This document shows positions 1-4,947 of a DNA stretch of 7,237 bases, one piece after another. How positions within the stretch are numbered: position 1 is the stretch's first letter; the number at the start of each line of letters is the position of its first letter. The stretch spans positions 1 to 7,237 of the forward strand of contig CAYOXS010000301.1 of assembly GCA_964407935.1 (NCBI GenBank), read 5' to 3'. The notes below the pieces were generated by a model. The model searched no databases, had not been told where the DNA came from, and saw only the letters and a program-made list of their open reading frames with translations. The stretch comes from J095 sp964407935 (GTDB lineage Bacteria; Chloroflexota; Anaerolineae; 4572-78; J111). Both the position numbers and the translations under genes were made by a program.

Positions 1-341
1 AGATTCGCGGCATTCTGGAAACCATCACCGCCGAAACCGGCCTGGTGGTGCAGCAGATCAGCACCGGCGGCGGCATTGCCGCCAGCAACATCGCCTGCCA
101 GATTCAGGCCGACCTGACCGGCATCCCCACCCTTCGCCCGGCCTTCACCGAGTTGGCGGTACGGGCCGCGGCGCTGCTGGCCGGCCTGGGCGCGGGCGTG
201 TGGGCCGGAGTGAATGATTTGCCTCCGCTGCCCGGCGCTCCCACCGTGTTTGAACCTCGCCTGCCGGCTAACCAGCGCGATGCCGGCTACGCTCGCTGGC
301 TGGTTGCCGTGGACCGCGCCAAAAATTGGATTTCTTACTAG
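1..341 (+). CDS. glpK: FGGY-family carbohydrate kinase, probably glycerol kinase (C-terminal part, 5' truncated)
   Basis: Only the last 112 codons are in the window, read in frame from base 3 to the TAG at 339-341. The family phosphorylates a polyol or sugar with ATP in the cytoplasm; glycerol kinase makes glycerol-3-phosphate. Visible hallmarks are the C-terminal FGGY nucleotide-binding segment (STGGGIAASNIACQIQAD, fragment residues 20-37), the LTGIPTLRP strand that follows, and a glycerol-kinase-like tail (VFEPRL, then YARWLVAVDRAKNW) matching the usual 'F.P....R...Y..W..AV.R...W' pattern. The tail is what favours glycerol kinase over xylulokinase or other FGGY members. One oddity is that the usual ALGAA motif reads AVRAA here, with Arg for Gly at fragment residue 54. 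An 84-bp intergenic stretch separates it from the next gene, so co-transcription is uncertain. Substrate cannot be settled without the N-terminal domain. Confidence 0.78.
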   Translation, partial: IRGILETITAETGLVVQQISTGGGIAASNIACQIQADLTGIPTLRPAFTELAVRAAALLAGLGAGVWAGVNDLPPLPGAPTVFEPRLPANQRDAGYARWLVAVDRAKNWISY

Positions 342-376
342 CCGCGGGTCGCTTTCCCATTTTTTGGACAAAGGTC

Positions 377-411
377 TAAAATGTAGCCGGCAATTTCAAT
401 ATTACATTTTA
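377..411 (+). repeat. 9-bp inverted repeat upstream of the M24 peptidase gene
   Basis: TAAAATGTA at 377-385 is perfectly complementary to TACATTTTA at 403-411, with a 17-base spacer. It ends a few bases before the ribosome binding site (GAGG, 417-420) of the gene starting at 426. It could be an operator dyad or a 5'-UTR hairpin. It lacks a T-run, so it is not a convincing terminator for the upstream kinase. I see no good -35/-10 pair in this 84-bp gap: TAAAAT at 377-382 resembles a -10 but has no matching -35. Confidence 0.4.
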
Positions 412-425
412 CCAACGAGGTCCCC

Positions 426-1601
426 ATGAATCTTCAAAATGCGCAAGCCGCCATGCACCAGGAAAAAATTGACTGCTGGCTGGTGCACGATTTTCAAAAA
501 ACAAACCCCATCATGCGGCAGTTGCTGCCGCTTCAACAGTTTGTCTCGCGACGGCTGTTCCTGATTGTGCCGGCCGAAGGCGTGCCCATGCTGCTTGGCT
601 CAAAAATTGACCAGGACGCGCTCCGTTCGCTGCCCTACCACACCGAGTTTTATGTAAGCTGGAAAGAGATGGAGCAAAAACTGGCCATTTTGCTCACCCG
701 CTACCAGACCATCGCGCTGGATTATTCGCCCGGCTGCGCCCTGCCGGTCACCTCGCGCCTGGATGCCGGCACGTTTGAACTGATCAAACGGCTGGAAAAA
801 ACCATCAAATCCGCGGCCAACATTTTTCAGGCTGCCGCTGCAATCTGGAGCGAAGAGGCCCTGCAAGCCCACCTGGAAGATTGCCGGCGGGTAGCCGCCA
901 TCAAAGATGAAGCATTTGAGTTTATTGCCGCCAGCCTGCGCAACGGCAGCCCCATCACCGAGTACGATGTGCAGCAGTTTATCATGCAGCAATTTGCCGC
1001 CGAGGGGCTGGTTACCCCCTATCCGCCCATTGTTGGGGTTAACGCCAACAGCGGCGACCCGCACTACTCGCCCACCGCCACCAAACACGTGGCCGTTAAT
1101 CGCGGCGACTGGATATTGATTGACCTGTGGGCCAAACGCCCCGGCTACGATTACATTTTTGCCGATATGGCCTGGGTGGGATTTGCCGGGCAACAGCCTC
1201 CGGCCCAGCATCGGGCCATCTTTAAAATTGTGCGCGATGCCCGCGACGCCGGCGTAGCCTACCTGCAAAATTGCACCGAACAGGGCCTTACCCCCGAAGG
1301 CTGGCAATTGGATGACGTGGTGCGGCAGCACATCACCGCCGCCGGCTACGGCGCTTATTTCTTCCATCGCACCGGCCACAACCTGGGGCCGGGCGACAAC
1401 GTCCACGGCCAGGGAGCCAATATCGACAACCTGGAAACCCACGATACGCGCAAACTTGTGCCGGGCATCGGCTTTTCCATCGAGCCGGGCATTTACCTGC
1501 CAGATTTTGGCGTTCGCGCCGAAATAAACGTGTATATGGACCAGACCGGCCCGCGGGTGACCACGCCATCTCAGCAGGATATTATCTGCCTGGATGTGTA
1601 A
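426..1601 (+). CDS. M24-family metallopeptidase, Xaa-Pro aminopeptidase/creatinase type
   Basis: This is a complete 391-residue protein, a normal length for two-domain M24 proteins. Residues 1 to about 140 look like the creatinase-type N-terminal domain. Residues about 150-391 form the pita-bread catalytic domain. The five dinuclear-metal ligands are all recognisable: Asp233 (LIDLWAK), Asp247 (IFADMAW), His318 (HRTGHNLG), Glu353 (SIEPGIY) and Glu366 (RAEINVY). His213 in GDPHYSP is at the usual substrate-side histidine position. Family members remove an N-terminal residue preceding proline or cleave related imido bonds in the cytoplasm; the exact substrate cannot be read from sequence. There is no signal peptide. 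The ATG at 426 is supported by ACGAGGT at 415-421. The gene lies between a kinase and a sugar-uptake operon, with its own gaps on both sides (84 and 98 bp), and the next gene has its own promoter. It is therefore probably functionally independent of the sugar genes. Confidence 0.9.
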   Translation: MNLQNAQAAMHQEKIDCWLVHDFQKTNPIMRQLLPLQQFVSRRLFLIVPAEGVPMLLGSKIDQDALRSLPYHTEFYVSWKEMEQKLAILLTRYQTIALDYSPGCALPVTSRLDAGTFELIKRLEKTIKSAANIFQAAAAIWSEEALQAHLEDCRRVAAIKDEAFEFIAASLRNGSPITEYDVQQFIMQQFAAEGLVTPYPPIVGVNANSGDPHYSPTATKHVAVNRGDWILIDLWAKRPGYDYIFADMAWVGFAGQQPPAQHRAIFKIVRDARDAGVAYLQNCTEQGLTPEGWQLDDVVRQHITAAGYGAYFFHRTGHNLGPGDNVHGQGANIDNLETHDTRKLVPGIGFSIEPGIYLPDFGVRAEINVYMDQTGPRVTTPSQQDIICLDV

Positions 1602-1620
1602 TCCCAACCTTAAAAAACTC

Positions 1621-1649
1621 TTGACAAACAAATAATAGTATGTTATATT
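1621..1649 (+). promoter_or_regulatory. Sigma70-type promoter of the lacI-family gene
   Basis: A perfect -35 hexamer TTGACA (1621-1626) is followed after exactly 17 bases by TATATT (1644-1649), five of six matches to the -10 consensus. The expected transcription start is about 1655-1657, which falls inside the operator at 1652-1677. A repressor bound there would block initiation, so the gene is probably autoregulated. The promoter begins 20 bases after the stop codon of the M24 peptidase gene. Confidence 0.8.
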
Positions 1650-1651
1650 TC

Positions 1652-1677
1652 TGACAACGTTGTCGTTAACGTTGTCA
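1652..1677 (+). promoter_or_regulatory. LacI-type operator, copy 1 (autoregulatory)
   Basis: The core is a perfect 12-bp palindrome GACAACGTTGTC (1653-1664) with the central CG typical of LacI-family sites. A further CGTTGTCA half-site (1670-1677) follows. Outer arms CTGACAACGTT (1651-1661) and AACGTTGTCAG (1668-1678) are perfect inverted repeats around a 6-base spacer. The whole 26 bp recurs at 2887-2912 with a single difference (A at 1669, T at 2904). It overlaps the predicted transcription start of the regulator gene. That the adjacent LacI protein binds it is an inference from this layout. Confidence 0.82.
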
Positions 1678-1680
1678 GTG

Positions 1681-1698
1681 GTAATCAGGAGAGATTAC
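1681..1698 (+). promoter_or_regulatory. Ribosome binding site of lacI displayed in a hairpin loop
   Basis: GTAATC (1681-1686) and GATTAC (1693-1698) are perfectly complementary and enclose the six bases AGGAGA. The Shine-Dalgarno core AGGAG (1687-1691) therefore sits in the loop of a possible 6-bp hairpin, eight bases before the ATG at 1700. The ribosome binding site itself is clear. Whether the hairpin forms or matters is unknown. Confidence 0.5.
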
Positions 1699-1699
1699 A

Positions 1700-2847
1700 A
1701 TGCCCGTTACTCTGCGTGATGTCGCGCGAAAAGCAGGCGTATCCATCAAAACGGTCTCGCGAGTGGTCAATANNNNNNNNNNNNNNNNNNNNNNNNNNNN
1801 NNNNNNNNNNNNNNNNNNNNNNNNNNNNNNNNNNNNNNNNNNNNNNNNNNNNNNNNNNNNNNNNNNNNNNNNGATGTCGCGCGAAAAGCAGGCGTATCCA
1901 TCAAAACGGTCTCGCGAGTGGTCAATAATCAGAGTGAAATCTCTGAAGACACCCGCCAGCGTGTGCAGGATGTCATCGACGAGTTAGGCTATCGCCCCAA
2001 CCTGATTGCGCGAGGCCTGGTAACGCAGCGCTCCTTTACCGTTGGGTTGGTCTTTCCAGACATCACCAACCCCTTTTTCCCCGAAGTAGCCCGTGGCGTG
2101 CAAGATACGGCCCGGGCCAGAGATTACAACACCCTTTTGTGCAACAGCGACGAAAGCCAGCAGGAAGAACTGCGCACCCTCCATTCGCTGGCAGCGCAGG
2201 GCGTTGACGGCATTATTATTTTTCCCTGTTACCACACCGGCGATAATCTGAAAGCGTTTGCGGAACAGTACCGGCCGGTTATTTCAGTTAACAGCCGGTA
2301 TGACCACCCCAATATCAGCCTGATCCTGAGCGATAATTATGGCGGCAGCAATCAGGCTGTTGAGCACTTAGCAGCCCGCGGCCACCGCCACATTGCCATG
2401 CTGGCCGGCCTGGAAATATCGCCGCAGCGGGCGCAACGGGTACTCGGTTTTTTAGACACAATGGCCGCGCACGGCCTGCCGCTGCCCGATTCCCGGCTGA
2501 CAAGCGGGCTGCCCACGGTTGACAGCGGCTATGACCGGGCGCTGCAACTGCTTACTGACGACCCCCAAATCAGCGCTATTGTGGCCTACAACGACCTGCT
2601 GGCCCTGGGCGCAATGAACGCCTGCAAAAAACTGGGCCGGCGTATTCCGGCCGACTGCGCCATAATTGGCTTCGATGATATTCAACTCGCCTCATTAGTT
2701 ACCCCGACATTAACCACCATCCGCCTTGATAAATATGATATTGGCCGGCAGGCAATGATCCGCCTGCTGGAAATGCTGGACAACCCGGAAGCCACGTATC
2801 CGCCCATCCACTTGGGCGCTGAGCTTGTCATCCGCGAGTCAACATAA
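1700..2847 (+). CDS. LacI-family transcriptional regulator (interrupted by an assembly gap)
   Basis: This is a sugar-responsive repressor. Residues 1-24 read MPVTLRDVARKAGVSIKTVS and onward to VVN, the canonical LacI helix-turn-helix, with recognition-helix residues Ile16, Lys17 and Arg21. Bases 1773-1872 are N, and the 55 bases before the gap are repeated exactly after it. If 1773-1927 (155 bases) is removed, the frame runs uninterrupted from 1700 to the TAA at 2845-2847 and gives 330 residues, the standard family length. That protein has a hinge RPNLIARGL (Leu55 is the expected minor-groove residue) and a periplasmic-binding-protein-like effector domain: VGLVFPDITNPFF near 63-75, AIVAYNDLLALG near 241-252 and IIGFDDIQLASLVTPTLTTI near 270-289. 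Taken literally the frame is broken, because 155 is not a multiple of three. I judge the gene intact. The ligand is probably an alpha-galactoside or derivative, inferred from the downstream genes. Confidence 0.92.
1718..1772 (+). repeat. 55-bp direct repeat, left copy (assembly overlap)
   Basis: These 55 bases, coding for the helix-turn-helix of the LacI protein, abut the N-run directly and are identical to 1873-1927. The placement at both gap edges and the exact identity point to two contig ends that overlap by one k-mer, not to a biological duplication. Confidence 0.93.
1773..1872. other. 100-N scaffold gap of arbitrary length
   Basis: Exactly 100 unknown bases lie here, the conventional size for a gap of unestimated length. 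Both edges carry the same 55-bp sequence, so the real missing length is most likely zero and the flanking contigs overlap. Confidence 0.97.
1873..1927 (+). repeat. 55-bp direct repeat, right copy (assembly overlap)
   Basis: Identical to 1718-1772. After this copy the reading frame continues directly into the rest of the repressor (Asn25 onward), as expected if the two copies are one and the same genomic segment. Confidence 0.93.
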
Positions 2848-2849
2848 CT

Positions 2850-2879
2850 GTGACATCGACGTAACGAGCTTTTTTTTAT
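2850..2879 (+). promoter_or_regulatory. Possible promoter of the transport operon
   Basis: GTGACA (2850-2855, five of six matches to the -35 consensus) lies 18 bases before TTTTAT (2874-2879, four of six to the -10). This would place the start near the operator at 2887-2912, mirroring the lacI promoter. An alternative is the perfect TTGACA at 2886-2891 inside the operator itself, but no good -10 lies 16-18 bases downstream. The true promoter is not certain. Confidence 0.3.
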
Positions 2880-2886
2880 CCATTTT

Positions 2887-2912
2887 TGACAACGTTGTCG
2901 TTATCGTTGTCA
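2887..2912 (+). promoter_or_regulatory. LacI-type operator, copy 2 (transport operon)
   Basis: It matches the site at 1652-1677 at 25 of 26 positions, including the GACAACGTTGTC palindrome (2888-2899) and the trailing CGTTGTCA half-site (2905-2912). Outer arms TTGACAACG (2886-2894) and CGTTGTCAA (2905-2913) form a 9-bp inverted repeat. It lies in the 109-bp gap between the repressor gene and the first permease, 44 bases before the latter's ATG. This strongly suggests that the neighbouring repressor controls the transport operon. Confidence 0.85.
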
Positions 2913-2956
2913 AGACAAAAAACAGACAGAGTTGTTAATTAAAAGGAGGTGGATCA

Positions 2957-3883
2957 ATGTCGATAAGCATTCAACAGGCAACACGGGTGGGCAGTAAACC
3001 TGGCTGGTTAAAACCCTGGCAAAAAGGCGAAACCTGGTTTGCGCTGTTGTTTATTCTGCCCAGCCTGATCGGGTTTACGCTGTTTTACGCCATTCCGGCA
3101 GTACGGGGCGTGTTCATCAGCTTTACCGATTGGGATCTGCTTACCCCGGCCAAATCGGTGGGGCTGGCCAATTACCAAAGGCTACTAACCGACACCGATT
3201 TCTGGAAAGCCATGTGGGTAACGCTCACGTATGTGGTGATCAACATTTTTGTGCAAACCGTGCTGGCAGTGCTGATTGCGGTATTAATGGACCGGTTGAC
3301 CAAATCCATTGTGGTGCGCGGGGTGCTGATTTTGCCGTACCTGCTGTCAAATGTGGTGGTTGCCCTGCTGTGGTTGTGGATGCTGGACCCCACCCTGGGC
3401 GTTGTTAACAGCTTTTTGCAAACCATTGGCTTTGAGCGCCACCCCTTTTTCGGCGCTCCGAGCCAGGCCATTGCCACCATTGCCGGGGTGAATGTGTGGC
3501 GGCACATGGGCTACACGGCCCTGCTGGTGTTTGCCGGGCTGCAAACTATTCCCAAAGATGTTTACGAAGCCGGGGCAATTGATGGCGCTACGGAATGGCA
3601 TATGTTCTGGCACATTACTCTGCCGCTGCTGCGGCCGGTACTGGTATTTGTGCTGGTCACCACCATCATCGGCTCGTTTCAGGTATTTGATACCATCGCC
3701 ATTACTACGCAGGGCGGGCCGGCGCAGGCTACCCGGGTGATTATGTGGTACATCTTTGAATTTGCCTTTCAACGGTTCAATATGGGCTACGCCACCGCCA
3801 TTTCAATAGCGCTCTTCTTTATCCTGATCCTGGTCACCATTGTTCAAATGCGGGTGCTGCGGGCCAACGAATCTGATCTGTAA
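2957..3883 (+). CDS. ABC sugar transporter permease, CUT1 family (MalF/UgpA type)
   Basis: A 308-residue inner-membrane permease. About six hydrophobic segments are visible (near 28-48, 86-110, 120-142, 172-194, 227-247 and 278-298). The cytoplasmic EAA loop that docks the ATPase is clear: EAGAIDGATEWHMFWHITLP starting at Glu204, with the invariant Gly210 of the DGA segment. Family members pair with a second permease and an extracytoplasmic binding protein to import oligosaccharides or glycerol phosphates. The start is fixed by a near-perfect ribosome binding site AGGAGGT (2944-2950), six bases before the ATG. It is the first gene of the operon, downstream of the operator at 2887-2912, and is followed after 30 bp by its partner permease. 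It lacks the long periplasmic insert of E. coli MalF, so it is closer to the shorter UgpA/MsmF/RafF-like members. Confidence 0.95.
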   Translation: MSISIQQATRVGSKPGWLKPWQKGETWFALLFILPSLIGFTLFYAIPAVRGVFISFTDWDLLTPAKSVGLANYQRLLTDTDFWKAMWVTLTYVVINIFVQTVLAVLIAVLMDRLTKSIVVRGVLILPYLLSNVVVALLWLWMLDPTLGVVNSFLQTIGFERHPFFGAPSQAIATIAGVNVWRHMGYTALLVFAGLQTIPKDVYEAGAIDGATEWHMFWHITLPLLRPVLVFVLVTTIIGSFQVFDTIAITTQGGPAQATRVIMWYIFEFAFQRFNMGYATAISIALFFILILVTIVQMRVLRANESDL

Positions 3884-3913
3884 GGCTTATCCAGACAAAA
3901 AAGGAGATGACTG

Positions 3914-4828
3914 ATGACAACCCAAACTGTTGCGTTACACCGGCCAAAACGTTCACCCATTAACTGGGGCCACTTGTTAGCCTGGGCCGCCATGATTGCC
4001 CTCATCTTTATCACCCTGTTTCCCATGTGGTGGGTGATGCGCACGGCCCTGTCTACCCAAAAATTACTCTTTAGCGATACCACCTCGCTGCTGCCGATTG
4101 GCTTTACGGTAAACAACTTTGCCCGCGTACTGGGCCTGCTCAGCACCGAAGAAGCCGTCGCCGCTGGCGGGTCCGGGCAGGCCATTAACTTTTTCCTGTT
4201 CCTGCGCAACTCATTTATTGTCACCACCCTGCTGGTGGTAGGCCAGGTTTTCTTTAGCGCGCTGGCCGCCTACGCCTTTGCCCGGCTGCGATTCCCCTTC
4301 CGCGATCAGATATTTTTCCTGTACATTGCCGCGCTGATGGTGCCCGGCATTGTTACGCTCATTCCCAACTTTATCCTTATCCGCAATCTGGGCTGGCTGG
4401 ATACTTTTCAGGGCATTGTCGCCCCCAAATTCCTGATGACACCCTTTGCCGTTTTCTTTTTGCGCCAGTTCTTTTTGGGCATCAACCGCGAGGTAGAAGA
4501 AGCCGCCAAAATTGATGGGGCCGGCATGTTTGGAATTTTCTCACAGATTGTGTTGCCGATGAGTGTGGCGCCCGTTACCACGCTGGGCATCCTGACCTTC
4601 ATTACCGAATGGAATGATTATTTGTGGCCATTTTTGGTGGGCAAGGATGAAAGCGTGCGGGTGCTAACCGTCGCTCTGGGCATTTTCCGCAGCCAAACGC
4701 CGCAGGGCGCGCCAGACTGGGGTGGCTTGATGGCCGGTGCGCTGGTGGCGATGATCCCCATCCTCATTCTGTTTGCCCTGACCGGCCGCAAAGCCATCGA
4801 CTCAATCCAGTTTAGCGGCATCAAGTAA
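3914..4828 (+). CDS. ABC sugar transporter permease, CUT1 family (MalG/UgpE type)
   Basis: A 304-residue inner-membrane permease and the partner of the preceding one. It has a hydrophobic first segment (about 20-41), later segments near 99-122, 135-157, 166-187, 213-233 and 270-290, and the EAA loop EEAAKIDGAGMFGIFSQIVLP starting at Glu195-Glu196, with Gly202 conserved. The TEWNDYLWPF stretch (231-240) and the C-terminal SGIK are typical of MalG-type permeases. AAGGAG (3901-3906) lies seven bases before the ATG. The 30-bp spacing from the upstream permease indicates one transcript. A small Ala/Gly-rich stretch (about 80-90) in the first periplasmic loop is slightly unusual but within family variation. 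No ATPase gene accompanies the pair in this window. Confidence 0.95.
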   Translation: MTTQTVALHRPKRSPINWGHLLAWAAMIALIFITLFPMWWVMRTALSTQKLLFSDTTSLLPIGFTVNNFARVLGLLSTEEAVAAGGSGQAINFFLFLRNSFIVTTLLVVGQVFFSALAAYAFARLRFPFRDQIFFLYIAALMVPGIVTLIPNFILIRNLGWLDTFQGIVAPKFLMTPFAVFFLRQFFLGINREVEEAAKIDGAGMFGIFSQIVLPMSVAPVTTLGILTFITEWNDYLWPFLVGKDESVRVLTVALGIFRSQTPQGAPDWGGLMAGALVAMIPILILFALTGRKAIDSIQFSGIK

Positions 4829-4830
4829 CC

Positions 4831-4839
4831 AAAGGAGGG
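4831..4839 (+). promoter_or_regulatory. Orphan Shine-Dalgarno-like sequence
   Basis: AAAGGAGGG sits three bases after the stop of the second permease, but no ATG, GTG or TTG follows at a usable distance (none from 4840 to 4855). It may be a remnant of a former gene start or of an older start of the binding-protein gene. It could also be chance. Confidence 0.4.
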
Positions 4840-4913
4840 AACGCAACAAAAAAATCTGACTGGCTCAAACAAAGCTGCCGGTGGGCGTAACAGCCCCGGG
4901 TAAATAACAACCC

Positions 4914-4930
4914 ATTAAAACAATTTTAAT
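4914..4930 (+). repeat. AT-rich 7-bp hairpin just upstream of the binding-protein ribosome binding site
   Basis: ATTAAAA (4914-4920) and TTTTAAT (4924-4930) are perfectly complementary around a 3-base loop. The hairpin ends three bases before AAAGGAG (4933-4939). It is weak in pairing energy. AU-rich leaders often favour ribosome access, which would suit a binding protein needed in excess of its permeases; that role is an inference. Confidence 0.35.
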
Positions 4931-4947
4931 TTAAAGGAGAAGAACCC

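Noticed and set aside
342..366. Intrinsic terminator after the FGGY kinase gene, suggested by the T-run at 360-365
   Set aside because: Only a 3-bp GGG/CCC stem could precede the T-run, which is too weak to support a terminator call.
600..1631. Long open frame of 343 codons on the - strand opposite the M24 peptidase gene
   Set aside because: The + strand product has complete catalytic residues and a good ribosome binding site. The antisense translation is Gly/Val/Ala-rich, lacks recognisable motifs and is the expected shadow of GC-biased codons.
1718..1927. Genuine tandem duplication or short-spaced direct repeat (CRISPR-like or insertion target duplication)
   Set aside because: Both copies abut an arbitrary 100-N gap and collapsing them restores a normal gene, so a k-mer overlap between contigs explains it better.
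2848..2880. Terminator after the lacI gene, suggested by the T-run at 2870-2877
   Set aside because: No stem longer than about 3 bp lies immediately upstream. The T-run is as likely to be part of a promoter's AT-rich region.
4880..4904. GC-rich hairpin around GGGC-GTAACA-GCCC in the permease/binding-protein gap
   Set aside because: The stem is only four base pairs and outer bases do not pair, so it is not above chance.
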